Positions 22,453 to 34,220 of a stretch of DNA of 64,000 nt are shown here, one piece after another. Position 1 is the stretch's first letter; every line of letters starts with the position of its first letter. A program made the position numbers and the translations under genes. This DNA comes from Arctopsyche grandis (Eukaryota; Arthropoda; Insecta; Trichoptera; Hydropsychidae): the NCBI RefSeq assembly GCF_051622035.1, contig NC_135358.1, positions 13,516,001 to 13,580,000 of the forward strand, read 5' to 3'. Under the pieces are notes generated by a model, which was given only the letters and a program-made list of their open reading frames with translations, was not told the origin of the DNA and did no database searches.

Positions 22453-23929
22453 AAAATTTGTAGTATATGAAGAGAAAATCATTTTTTTATCTTTGCATTT
22501 TTCTTGGATGAATCTCTGTCAAATTTTGCATAAGTACAAGTTATAAAAATCAAGGTGATTTTTTTTAAGGCATGATGAAATGTTATCAAAGATCGGCGTT
22601 CTATCCTTAGAAAAACCATGCTTTTTTGCTCTCTTGCTTTGGACACTAATGGATCAGTCTATTGTTATTTGAAAAGTATCCATCCGACGCTATTCACTGA
22701 TTATTATGTACAGTCAACTCTTCTATAAGACACTGGATCTGTTCAGCGAAAAGATGTAAATAATTTAAAAAAAAATAATGATTATGAGCATTATTTATTG
22801 TCTGCATCATGTTTTCTTACAATTTTATTCATTTTTTCCCCCTTATAATACTTGCCAAACAGATCTAGAGCGTTATAGGAGAGTTAGGTATACTTGGCAT
22901 CCAATCGCATACGATGTGTCGATATCATTTTTATTTGAAATCTGGCCTGGGTAGAATTTGCATTGAAGGCGTGTTTTGAGGGTAGAGTTTGTACTATTGA
23001 CTGTCACCGTCACCAAATGTTACAGTTTCGATCGAGTAACGTGTTGTCTATTGGATTGTGAGCGAATGTTGTAGATATTATGAATGCGATCGAACGGTGA
23101 GAGTGTGTGTATTTTTGAATTTAAAAATATAATTTGAATTGAAGAGCTCTCGGTTAGGTCAATTAGTCATGACAGTTTGCCGTTGTGTTATGAATGAATC
23201 GCAACGGAAAAAATAGAGGTGTTACCAACTTTGCGTTGTTTATTTGTTTTAATTTTATTTAAAATCGTCCGTGGGGGAAAGGTTGAAATTTTATTTTTGT
23301 AAAATGTAAACGTCATAAATCGTACTTACGAATGTGTACCGTTGTTTTTCGATCGACGCAATATTGATTTTAATTTCGTAACAGGCCATTTTTATTTCCG
23401 TACTAAGTAGTTGTTTTCGTAAGTTTTCATTGGAAAAGTTTTACGCCTATAGTACGCGCTGAAAAGTGCCGTTGTAATTTTGGTAATGATTTTTTGAAAA
23501 TGTCACATATGTACGTATGTATGTATGTATATGTAGACTGTGCGCTGTATTATGATAGACGTTAGTTGCCTTGTGCAATTTAAATGTTAAGGTCAAACTT
23601 TTCGTTTTTATCTGATGTATGTATGTAAGTAAGATGTTGCTAATGTCGTCAGCGTTGCCACAAAGCGTCGTCTCTCGAAGTTGCCGTTTCCTATTCATCT
23701 GCTGTGACCCTCTTTCTAATAGTGATTGATGGGAAAATCATAATGGCTAGGGAAAAACAAGCCACATTGCAAACGACTTTCATGCACGTCGGTATAATAT
23801 TCATTTCGAAGATGTTTCTGAAATTTCCATAAGTTTTATAATGTCGATTTTGTTCATAATATTCTCACTTTTTTCCACGATTTTCAAAGCAAAAATTGTT
23901 GACTCATTAACTATATTTATGCATATGAG
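22453..23929. other. AT-rich gap
   Basis: No gene recognised. cagtttcgatcgagtaacgt at 23025 resembles cagctttgatcgagcaacgt at 7890, a further short dispersed repeat. GTATGTATGT tract near 23514. Confidence 0.35.
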
Positions 23930-24475
23930 CCGTTATAATTGAAAGTGGCACAAGTCCACTTTTCTTCGTTTCGAGAAATATCTCGCAAAATTTGTGAATT
24001 AAGCGAAACAGGACGGTGTTTTTAGAACTGAAAATTGGACTGGATTGGCTCATATATTTCAATATACTTTGATTTTAACTTTTCTTATTAGTTTCATTTG
24101 GTTAGTTAGGGGCAATTCCTAACCGTTCGAAATTTGTGGCTGGCTTAGAACCACTTCGACTCTTACGATCGCTTTGATATTTTATCAACATACGGGAATA
24201 TTATACGAGCGTCTCTGCGAAGATTTTTTATTATTTCGTTAACAACACCGTGATTTTTTCTTTTGCTGCAGCTTTTTGTTAGCTCTTGACATAAGTAAGG
24301 AAATGTCTCGGACATGAAGCTAGAAAAGTTTAATTATCAATGAAATCATAAAATATTACATCGGAATCATCTGTCACATCGACGCGATGACAGCTAGCTA
24401 ACCAAGCGCGCCTTTTTTCCGCCGTTTTAACAGCTGAACAATTACTTTTTTTACTGTAGCTCATATAATTTAATA
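23930..24475. mobile_element. MITE-1, longest copy
   Basis: It opens atgagccgttataattgaaa, gtggcacaagtccactttt, cgtttcgagaaatatctcgc, and has body words ttattagtttcatttggtta and gacgcgatgacagctagcta. It closes near gtagctcatataattt, an inverted trace of the opening. It appears to be the reference copy for the family. No coding frame. Confidence 0.65.
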
Positions 24476-26174
24476 TGTAGGTATATTCAGTGTTCAAGAT
24501 TGAAATTTCAAATATTATAATTCAAAATTCCATTTCATTTCTGATATAAAATGAAATAAATTTGCCACGATATCGAATTTGAATTGAATGATATAATTGA
24601 AATATAAGAAATACAGGCAGCAATTCGATAAGAAGCAATTCGATACGTCACTGAATGGCTTTTCCGTTACTCATCAACGGTATGTTATTTACTTTCTGAG
24701 AGACGGCGAACATAATCCAATCTGTCCGTTACTGAGAAAACGGGGTAGACTTGAATTGAAAATGAAATCGATGGGGAGGGACGTTTTTTTTAATCTTATT
24801 TTGATTATAAAATTCATTGGTGTCCTGGAATTTCAAGTCCCTGGACACGTCTGGAAGATTCCATTGAAGGCGTCTCGTTTCGCTCATAAGTTCAATTGTG
24901 AGTACGAGCTCACACGTGGCCGATGTACAGTGTGTGCCAATACGCACGTACAGACTAATCTCGACGCTTTTAAGGGCGATAATTGATTCAAGCACTATTT
25001 GAATTCTGTTTTATTTTGATAGAATTCGTGACCCACGCGTCATTTTTGTTCTGAATATACAAATTTCAATAAACACATCTTTCGGAAGAACAGACTAAAC
25101 ATTTCGTTCGCACGCCTTGCAGTTTATGTTTACGATAAACATAATGAGTATATTTTTACGACGGGATTCCTTTTCGTACGAAGACTGTACACGTCTAAAT
25201 TTCGTGGACGAAATTCAGGTCGTTGACAATATAACACGCTGTGGACTTTTTACGGTCGTTAACGCGAACAAATATTTACAGACTTGCTCAATTTTCAGGT
25301 GTTCCTCGGACCGTGGTTGCCGGTTTCCCACTTCAAAGAAACGAATTTAGAATTGACGCACGAAAGACAAATTATTCATCGATATGTAAATACACGTTCC
25401 GAGATTTTTCTTTGCACATTATCCGCAGTAGGTGCACGAGCACATGTGTATGTATTATGTATTGTAGTTAAAACTTTGTCTCTCGTCTGGGATCTACTTA
25501 CTCGCAACTGAGATTACGTCTTTTTGAGACTAAATCGTATGCCGCCTCGATCGATTTAAGAGTACGGCCTAAGCCCGGGGAAAGTTTACGCTTAAATTTC
25601 TTAAAAGCCCTTTTATTTTTTTGTCGAATCGGTTTTTAACCGGTTGTGAATGTAACTTGTTGCTCTCGCGTTTAGGATGTGTTGTATCTGCAGATACATG
25701 ATGTGGTATTTTTTTTTACATATTTTTTGTCTACCTTCTGTTTTCGTCATTTCTTCACAGGAAGCGTCGATGGAATTCGAGTGCTTCATATACACAATTT
25801 TGTAAAATTTATTAGTTGAAATAAATTACAATTACATAAATTATTAGTTACATAAATTACGTTCCAAATTTTAAATGGTAAAATCATTCTACTACATACT
25901 TGATTTTTACATTTTTTAAATGTGAAATTATTCAAATAAAATAATATACAATCAAACCTCCTATAACTTGCTAGAACTGTTTCGCAAATAAAACGAAAAA
26001 AGTTAAAAGGGAAAACAAAAATATTGAAATTATAAAAAATAAAACATTTAAAATTTTCATTACTTTTTTTAATTTTATTTTCTTACATTTCTTACGTCTT
26101 ACCATTCAGCGCGTTATAGGATGGTTGACTGTTTCACTTATAAATACTAGGTTTCCGACATTATTCACGCGAAT
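24476..26174. other. AT-rich gap with unrecognised frames
   Basis: A 129-codon + frame at 24597-24986 has no family resemblance, no splice support and an ordinary AT-rich composition. Nothing else was seen. Confidence 0.3.
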
Positions 26175-26485
26175 TGTTAAGGCGCAGACACACAATCGTA
26201 CGGCACGTCATCACCAGATAGACAGTTGTGAATGGGCGTGTCTTATGTCATTGTTAAATCGTACAATGTTTTTTATCTTGACAACTTTTCCTACATTTCT
26301 TCAAATATGGGAATCACCGTTGTTCACAAAGTGGGTGAGTATTGGTCTGCATTGATCAAGCGTGCTAGCGTTTTTTTTTACATGGACAAAACTATCAAAA
26401 AAAAAAAAAAACAACATGTGCCGAGTACGATTCTGTGTATCTACGCCTTTATATTTTGTGTGGTGGGCGCAAAGAGCACGGTATT
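26175..26485. mobile_element. MITE-2 copy with both termini
   Basis: The left end TTAAGGCGCAGACACACAAT and the inverted right end AAAGGCGTAGATACACAGAA (then TCGTAC on both sides) are TIRs of about 27 bp. The centre holds the family core ctacatttcttcaaatatgg and gaatcaccgtt. Confidence 0.7.
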
Positions 26486-26600
26486 GCTTGAGCGACATTT
26501 AATATAATAATTTAGGGATTTGGGTTCAATCTTGTTACTAAAATCAAATAAAAATACTTTTTAGGTTGACATTCGCTATGTTCTACCAGGCAATACTTAA

Positions 26601-27556
26601 CCCTTTGGCTGCTACGAGGTTTTTCAATGTCCAAGCGAAAAATGCTAACATTTGTAATTACTTTATAAAAAAATAAATATAATATATTTTTTTACATACT
26701 TGCTTCGCCGAACGCGCGTAATTTTTTTAATACTTTATATACATTTTTAAGAAGCAGTTGTGGACTCGCGCTCTCTCTTTCTGTCTTGCTTTTACATGCG
26801 TGCGTGCGAAAGAGATACCTACATATATACACTAAATAAGTTTTGACGATTGTTTCCGACGCATTATTTTTTTCAATAATCTATTTTTAGACATCGATGT
26901 ATTTGTCGTTGTCAAAACAAGCGATACATTTGAAACAGGTAGCGGTCTTTCTCTCTTTCTTTCTTGGTTTTAATTGTGTATGTGTGAGCGAGACAAACAA
27001 GGATGCGAAGTTTCTAATAATCAAATAATTTTTCAACATGTATCATAAACATTTTGTATGCATTTCAGTTGCATTTGATTGATTGCACGAATTCGTGACG
27101 TCTCGTGACCTATATAATTGAAAGCGGATTTCTATTGTTTTTTGCCATTTATTTTAATTCTGCAAAATGATATCGGACAGTGAAAGTGACGAAAGCGAAA
27201 TAATAGCTCCTCGCCGAGGAACTCGACAAATCAGCAGCTCTACTGATTCTGAAAATGAATTTATCGACAATAATCAATTCCCAAGTAATAACTCCTTATA
27301 TGACTTTGACAACGAACCCGAAATTTACTTTGATGATGAACCCGAAATTGAAGAGCTTTTAAAAAATTGATAAATATTTATAAAGCTTGATTGAAAAATA
27401 AATATAAATACGTATATAAAAAAAATGTTTCGTTCCACTGATGCGCTGGCAAAGAAAGTATTGAAATACGACAATTAATGACGACAACGACGATCGTCGT
27501 AGCAATCTTCGCCGATTTCAAAACAACGATTTATCGTTGTTGTAGCAGTCAAAGGG
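26601..27556 (+). mobile_element. piggyBac-superfamily derivative (956 bp) with TTAA duplication
   Basis: CCCTTTGGCTGCTACGA at the left and CCCTTTGACTGCTACAA (inverted) at the right are TIRs, flanked on both sides by TTAA (26597-26600 and 27557-27560), the piggyBac target site. A short acidic ORF at 27167-27370 fits a leftover transposase N-terminus, so the element looks like an internal-deletion derivative of an autonomous copy. Confidence 0.88.
27167..27370 (+). CDS. 67-aa acidic, Ser-rich ORF in the piggyBac element (transposase N-terminal remnant)
   Basis: It starts MISDSESDESEIIAPRRGTR, continues with a Ser/Thr stretch, then an Asp/Glu-rich half ending EPEIEELLKN-stop. Many piggyBac transposases open with such an acidic, phosphorylatable segment before the catalytic DDD domain, which is missing here. 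The stop is followed closely by an A-rich stretch and the right end. Most likely the residue left after deletion of the catalytic part. Whether it is expressed is unknown. Confidence 0.5.
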   Translation: MISDSESDESEIIAPRRGTRQISSSTDSENEFIDNNQFPSNNSLYDFDNEPEIYFDDEPEIEELLKN

Positions 27557-28744
27557 TTAAACTGTTATAACGTACATACTTATGTACACGTATAAACGTA
27601 CATAATACATATTTGAAAGAATTTGACTTTATTACTGATGCGTGCAGGCCTGCGGCGGATGTTGATATCTCAATTGTGAAAATATCTCACATCCTCCACA
27701 TATTCGCCAGTTGGGTTAGATTATTTACACATTTACAGGAAATTCACCATATTTTTTTTTCTTGTCCGTGTTTTACATAATTTGAATTTTGTTATGAGCA
27801 TATTGATACAAAAAGCATGTAGATAGAACGTCCGTCGGTTACGTCCTTTGGACAGCAAAAGCTCTCGCACGAGACAAAGTCGTGGGAGCGCCGTTAATGC
27901 AACAACGTGTGACTCACTTGAACCACTCCGAGGTCCTATTGTTGGGGCACTATAGTTCCCAAGAAAACTGGCGACTCTAATTAGTTTTATACGCGTACAT
28001 TTTTGCTCAATTCACGTTCCTTTTGCAATGCCGGGTGTCTCTCAATCAGCTATATAGCATTATAGTTTGACGTTCAAGGTTTCCGTTTCGAACGCCTGAA
28101 ATGGCACATTGTTTTATCTGTGTTTACAAGTTGAATACCGATTGGCTCGACGGTTTCCGGATTAATGAAATAAAAAAAAAATATAAAAAAAAATTGTGTC
28201 GTATAAAATACACGTAGCATGTTCGCCGCAGTTTGCGTGTTATTATAAAACTCATCAGCACGACACTTGTGTTTTATGTATATTTTCATTATTATTGCAT
28301 ATTGTTAACTACGTCAGATAAAAAAAAAATCACCTAGCACGAATATCCTGTGATTATTATTTTTTTAGTATTATTATTTCATATTAATTGCATTATGTGT
28401 ATCTACATATTTGACGTTGTGATTGTGTACCTACTATATTTAATAATTCCGAAATGTAATTTAATGGAATTGTGTTTTGTTGTCCATTGTGTATTTTTTA
28501 ATGGAGTTAATTTATATTTTCATATACATACATACATATATGTAAATGCATTTTCATATGACATTTATCAATTTTCTACGAAATTGTTTTTGTATGGAAG
28601 TGTTGTGATAGCGTTGACAGTCATTTGTTATTGACAGTGTTGAATTAATTACGATTTAATTTATGGTATGGAAATTAAATAATATGTTAGATATGCCGCA
28701 GAAGTTGTCATTTTGTTTGTACAATGCTGCATTAGATTCAGTGC

Positions 28745-29085
28745 TCTCAAAGAGGCATGGAATGCTGTATGCTTGTCATAACGGAATATGTGGGTTAAAA
28801 GTATGAAGAAGGTGGTTGATGTAATGGTGAGAGTAAAGAAATTGAAATGGAAATGGGCGGATCACATAGCTTGAAGAACAGACGATAGACTGATAAAATA
28901 AGTGCTCGAATGGTACCTGAGAGGATGTAAAAGGGTGCAAGGAAGGCCACAGGGGAGATGGGTGGATGAAATCAGAAAAATGTGTGATATGAGATGGATG
29001 ATAGTTGCCCAAAACAGACATGAATGGAAGCGTTTTGAAGATGTCTTCTTTCATGATTATATGGGTGTGAATGATAATATACGAA
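28745..29085 (+). pseudogene. LINE reverse-transcriptase C-terminal remnant
   Basis: The frame reads MKKVVDVMVRVKKLKWKWAD, HIA-stop-RTDD, VLEWYLRGCKRVQGRPQGRW, VDEIRKMCDMRWMIVAQNRH and EWKRFED. This is the GHIARR, VLEWxPR, GRPxxRWxDEI, RWMxxAQxRxxWKxxEE signature of RTE-like ORF2. It has two internal stops and a likely frameshift near 28790, so it is dead. Confidence 0.82.
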
Positions 29086-29319
29086 ACATATAACGCAATA
29101 GCAGAAGTGAGGCGGGATGGATTTTGGCACTTTATCCAGAATTTTCTTATTTTCGTCATAATTATTTACTTTTGTAGCGTTGTTAATGTATAAAGGACAA
29201 GTGAATACACAATTAAAACTTTCAACTAAGCATTTATTTAAGAACTTCAGAACATGGCCTACAAGTTCAATACAAATTTGCTTTCAAAAATTTCACTTCT
29301 ATTATCATACATTGATTAT

Positions 29320-29525
29320 TATTGATGAGTGATTATTATCACTTCTTTTAATTCGATATGTTCAGAATCTCGGAAAAGCAGAATAAACGTATCACAGGTC
29401 ACCAGTATTTTTTAATATTGTTAAACGCAAAACATTATATTTAATGTTTTGCCAGATTTTTCTCGAAATAAGTAAAAGTGGACTCATGTCACTTTCAATT
29501 ATAACGGCTCATATATCAATTTAGA
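29320..29525. repeat. MITE-1 end fragment
   Basis: ttttaattcgatatgttcag, atttaatgttttgccagatt and the terminus cactttcaattataacggct plus catat mark one end of the family. The opposite end is missing. Confidence 0.75.
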
Positions 29526-30109
29526 ACAAAGTACAAAAATTAATTTGGAATTAATTAAAATTGTTCCAAATATTTAGAAAATGAAATTGCACTTGCAATA
29601 CAGATTTCTCATTATTATGCTAATTTATGAGAAAGGTAGCTTGATTGACGTTTGACTACTACCGAACGAATTTGTTATCGTTTACTTTAGGTAAGGGATT
29701 CGGAGGATCAACCTGACTGAATTCGACGAAAATTTAGTATCCATCTAATTGTAAATTATCTCACGAATAGTTCTCATTTTTGTTAAGAAACAATGAGTGC
29801 TAATTAAAATTTATTCTGATAATTACTACGTTGAATGTAAATTGTATAATCAACATACCGATTAAGAGATACTTAAGATGTAAGCGTTTGATCTTTAGTG
29901 TGTTCCTATCAAACTATTTACATTTTTTTATATTGAAATCAACCTTTGAATTGTTTTCATTCGAGTGGCTCGTCTTGTGTAATATCGGGTGAAAGGCAAA
30001 CGTTTCATCTTCAACCACAACATAACGAAGCGCATAATTCAACCGAGTGAATGAATTCGAAATTGTAGTCAATGTTTGAGCAGTCAGTCTCTCAGAGATT
30101 TGTTTAGAA

Positions 30110-30660
30110 CGCGTTGATGTTGATTTTCTGCCCGGTCGGCCATCTTCGGAGTGCGACCGCGCGGTTATCGAACCCGCCCCCGCCATCTTTTCTTCCCTCT
30201 TTATATTATACATGCATATGTACATTCGCCACTGCACTTCTCGCGACGTCTACATCCACTCCCCCTATTCAAATCTCCTCGTTTGTCACCGAACCGCCAC
30301 ACGTCAGATTTGCTAATTTGCCGACAGCTCGTCGATCAGATAGTGCCACCATCATCGGTCGACATGTGTGGCGGGGGACGTGTCAAAAGCGTCAATAAGC
30401 ATCAGATGAATAGTATGCAGATGGAGAGATACATCCAGAGAGACGAATGGCTGTTGTATGTACGACGTAGCACGTACACCGACCGAGGACCGGTCCATGG
30501 TGACGTAGCTCGTGGCGAGTTTGTTAACCCGGTGTGTCTCGCGAGCCACAGTTGAGTGTTCAGTCGGCTCCCCCGACATCCTTCTCACCTACTTTCCACC
30601 GTGAGGTGAAAGTATCTGGGCCAACCGAATGCTCCGGCGCATTCCAGCCGCTGCACACCC
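30110..30660. promoter_or_regulatory. GC-rich islet, possible alternative promoter
   Basis: GC content rises between AT-rich flanks. It contains ggccatcttcgg (YY1-like core) at 30139, gtggcgggggacgtg at 30368 and several CpGs, and no transposon ends. Overlapping open frames up to 134 codons are unrecognised. Confidence 0.25.
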
Positions 30661-30667
30661 TTCCACC

Positions 30668-30694
30668 TCTCTTCTCTCTCTCTCTCTCTCTCTT
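30668..30694. repeat. (CT)n microsatellite
   Basis: About 12 consecutive ct units. Confidence 0.95.
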
Positions 30695-31248
30695 TCTGTA
30701 TGTGATCTATGTACTATTGTATCATTGCAGTTCTCTGAAAGTTTCGGAATTTGAGTCATATTCATACGTTTTGGTCTGTTGTCTCGCTGTATGTAAGGTG
30801 TCATGGAATTTTCTAGGAAATGGTAGATAGGGGACGTTTGTCAATGTAACGCACGACTTGGTTAAATTGTATGTATGTATGTATGTATGGTTGGTACGTT
30901 GACTGGTTCAGTGTCGTGTTTGATATTTATCGCCGCTATGTACTTTCAATTGGCATTTAATCGCCAGACGGAAGTTTTATTTTAATCGTTGTGGGGCAGT
31001 CAATCTGTTCCCTTTGTTTCGTTCTCAATTGAGTGTGTTTTCATCGGCGTTTAATCGAGGGGTCAACGGTGGCGCTTATGTTGTTGTTGGTTTTTTTTTC
31101 TTTGTTTTAATTTTAGTGTCTGATCGTTTTTAATTTAATTTTGGTTAGTTGAAGCAATCTGTATAAATAAGTGATGTAACTTGACCCGGGTAGAAAGTGC
31201 TCGACTAAAGCATTGATATGTAAAACGTACTATCTTAGTTCTGTTGAG

Positions 31249-31775
31249 CAGGGCTGTGGAGTCGGGGCTTTTCTCAGACTCCGACTCCTTATATTATTAT
31301 TATTTTAATTAATAGTATCACTGTGTGCGCTAACATAGAGTTCGTCAATCAATCTAAATTAAATATTTTTTTAATAAAAATCATGATTTTAAATTAAATT
31401 ATAAATAACATCGTTGAATTACAGGTATTTTGATGTTTTGTGATAAAAACCATGTTTCCTTCTGCTCATACTTTTTATTCTCATTTTTCGCATTGATTTA
31501 TTTGTGTATGAAATGCCTACACATACACTATTAATTTACTCACTCACTTTTTATTTATACCTATTTAATTACCAATAATTCAATAAATTGGGTTACATGT
31601 CAATTTTTGATGATTTTTTAAAATCCTTTAATTTTTTTCATTTTGAAAATAGCTATTATTGTTATTACTAACAATTTTATACGTTGGCAAGAAAAGTCGA
31701 TCCTCGTTTAAATCGTTCGTTCGATCGTAAGATCGTTTAAGTCGGAGTCGGAGTCGATTCAACTTCTCAGGCCTG
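31249..31775. mobile_element. hAT-like element with CAGGSCTG ends (527 bp)
   Basis: The left end CAGGGCTGTGGAGTCGGGGC and the inverted right end CAGGCCTGAGAAGTTGAATC both lead into repeated actccgactcc words. Flanks CTGTTGAG and ATTTTGAG agree at 6 of 8 positions, consistent with an aged 8-bp target duplication. The AT-rich interior has no transposase. Confidence 0.7.
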
Positions 31776-31904
31776 ATTTTGAGAGTTTTAAAAAAAATAT
31801 GCTAGAATAGTGTTGATTTTTGTTCACTTTGAAAATCAAAAGTACAGTGTAAATTTACTCATAGTATTAGAGCCTTTTATATATGTATGTACAATTTTTG
31901 TGTA

Positions 31905-32035
31905 TCGACTATGCACTATCTTCCACTGAATGAAAGTCCGCTATACGCTTCCATTCTATTCTTCTCTGGTCTACATTCATCGTCTACTCCACACATTATT
32001 CTGACATCTTCGACTGGACGCAATGGTGGCTTGGC
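31905..32035 (-). pseudogene. LINE 3' end fragment, degenerate
   Basis: The minus strand has rIMCGVDDEC and RMEWKRIADFHS, a decayed form of the tail at 3175 and 22320. Confidence 0.4.
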
Positions 32036-32080
32036 TTGCCTTCTTTTACATCTTGGGTAGATTTATAATATACTCCTCGA

Positions 32081-32460
32081 CATTGGCGTGCCGTGAAAAT
32101 CTCCCTGTTTTTGTTGCACAGCCTTACTTTCCTGTATCCGGTCCCCTCAAGTAAGGCTGTCCGCAGTGCTGGTTTTAGGGGGGGCTGGATCGGGCGGCGC
32201 CCGAGGGCGCCGAGTATGTTGGGACGCCACTCCATGCATCGAAGGCGCTTTAAAATTTAAAATTAGGGCGCCAAAGACCCTAAATTTTTTTAGATTAGAG
32301 TGCCAAAGGCGAAACTTACATTGATATTTAAAATTGAAATTTATCTCCGGTCTACAATGTCACAATTTTCTAGGTGCGCTAGATGCGCTAGGCGCCATAG
32401 GGTGTAAGGCCGGCACTGGCTGTCCGACAGAAACAGGGAGATTTTCACGGCACGCCACTG
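32081..32460. mobile_element. TIR element interrupted by a hAT insertion
   Basis: The left arm cattggcgtgccgtgaaaat plus ctccctgttttt is inverted at the right as attttcacggcacgccactg preceded by aaacagggag. An inner word aagtaaggctgt stands next to the hAT insertion at 32164-32418. Removing that insertion and one 8-bp repeat gives a compact element of about 117 bp. A relative is at 62327. Confidence 0.7.
32164..32418. mobile_element. 255-bp hAT derivative with perfect target duplication
   Basis: The left end CAGTGCTGGTTTTAGGGGGG and the inverted right end CAGTGCCGGCCTTACACCCT match the two ends of the 1178-bp element at 292, in opposite orientation. It is flanked by identical GCTGTCCG (32156-32163 and 32419-32426). 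Confidence 0.9.
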
Positions 32461-32639
32461 CTCATTGTGCATCTTCCATGCAATAGGTCATTTTTCACAT
32501 TATGTGATTTGTAGTGTTCAGTTTAAGTTTTTTCAAATATTGTCCACTACTGCACTAAATAACCACAGAATATCCGTTGGGTTGAGTTGGAAATTTAAAA
32601 AAATAAAAAAACTGTTTATTTCTCAGTTTGGGGCTGAAA

Positions 32640-32899
32640 CACAAGTGTACCCCCTCCCCTCCCCCAAGCGCTTAAAAAAACGAAACTTTTTAAAAGCTTT
32701 TTTTATTCAATTTAATTTTATGTTTTTTTTTTTTTATTAAAATGTTCTTCAACGCGTACCTTTTATAAAATTTATGAATAAAAATTGAAGAACAATACAA
32801 ACAACTGACCTAGAAAAACAAGAATACCCTTCACAATTATATATAATTTTTTTAATTTAGGGGGAGGTGGCGCCCATAGCCCCCCTGGCTACGGCCATG
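32640..32899. mobile_element. hAT-like terminal fragment
   Basis: Its right edge, inverted, reads catggccgtagccagggggg, close to the CAGTGGCGTAGCCAGGGGGG ends common among insect hAT elements. The matching left end was not found; gtaccccctcccctccccc at 32648 may be part of it. Confidence 0.35.
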
Positions 32900-32999
32900 T
32901 ATGTATGTACATATGTATGTATATATGTACATATATATATGTATCTATACAATTTTGAAGTAAATTTTAATTAAGCATTTGAGGATATGTATTATATTA

Positions 33000-33559
33000 T
33001 AAAAGTAAACTTGCGTCAGTAAAAAAAACACATTCCACTATGAATAAAATAGCTTTCGAAAGTATTTTTTGTCGATTATTTTACGTATGTACACAGTTTG
33101 AATTCAGTATATGTATTTTATATTGCGTATGTGTATTAAAGCTTAAGCTTAAGCTAAACCTATGATTTCGTGTATTAAATATGTCACATATTTCGACGAA
33201 TTGAATGCTTTTCTATTTTATTTGAGAAATTCAATAGTTTTTTTTTTTGGCGGCGCGAGAATTTTATAAATTAAAAAAAAAATCAATACGTATGTACATT
33301 GAAATATTATATAAATGAAAAAAAATTACCAAGTATGTACTAAGGAAAAGTTCCACGAATAGAGTAAAGATAATTTAATAAAAAGAAAACAAAAAGTACC
33401 ATAAAATATATTATATAAATTGAAAAATTACTTCAAACAAAAACACTGCAGGAATTATTAATTAAATTAAACTATTTTAATCAATCGTTATCCAAACCAA
33501 ACACATGCTGAAAAGAACAATTTTGCAAAACAAAATATGTATGTATGTATTTTATTCGA
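33000..33559. other. Very AT-rich gap
   Basis: A/T homopolymer runs and TATGTA tracts only. Confidence 0.4.
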
Positions 33560-34220
33560 GCTGTGATTGTGCTGAGCTCACACACCACGTCTGTCAGCTC
33601 GTTCTTCGAGCATCAGCACAAAAAACAAACTCGTGCATTTTTCGCCACTCGAGGCTCAGCAAGGCAAACTAGTGGAGAATATGCCAGACGCCACATAAGC
33701 AGCAGCAGCAGCATCTCCTTTTGGATATAGGTGATGATGGTGTTGTCTTGCACTTGCATAACGCGTGTCGCATTTTAACACACTCGCTGATTGCCGGTTC
33801 CGTTAGAGGCCTCCGGTACAAAACGTGGTCGAATTCCTCGGTAATTGGCGGTCGGTGGACGCGCACTCTCGCGCCGCCACTGGTAAACCATCCGGGCACA
33901 ACAAACAAACCCACCGTGTTTCAGTTGTTGACCGATCGGTCGGTCGGTGGTGTGGTTTATCGGCCGCTTTTTATAGATTCGCCAGGGATTCGATTAGCTC
34001 AAAGTGCCAAAGATTGTGCGAGAAGTCGGTATCTGTGCTCTAAAGAGAGCGGAACCCTACCAAATTGCGCGAACGCCCCGATTCTTTTATTATTTGTGAC
34101 ATTTGACTTTTCGGTGTGCAATAATAATGTGCGAGATAATGTTAGTGTTCGAAAACATGTTTATCTGTTGTTGGTTTTTTTTTTTTGTATGAATTTTGGG
34201 CGAAAGATTTGAACGTGAGT
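33560..34220. promoter_or_regulatory. GC-rich, repeat-free islet
   Basis: A CpG-containing stretch with tandem ggtc words near 33932, flanked by AT-rich DNA. It contains overlapping 163- and 72-codon frames that resemble nothing recognised. Possibly a non-coding exon or enhancer. Confidence 0.25.

Noticed and set aside
24597..24986. 129-codon plus-strand frame
   Set aside because: No recognised domain and no splice context; length is within reach of chance in open AT-rich DNA.
33721..34212. 163-codon plus-strand frame in a GC-rich islet
   Set aside because: Sequence resembles no family, another frame overlaps it, and no consensus donor or acceptor bounds it.
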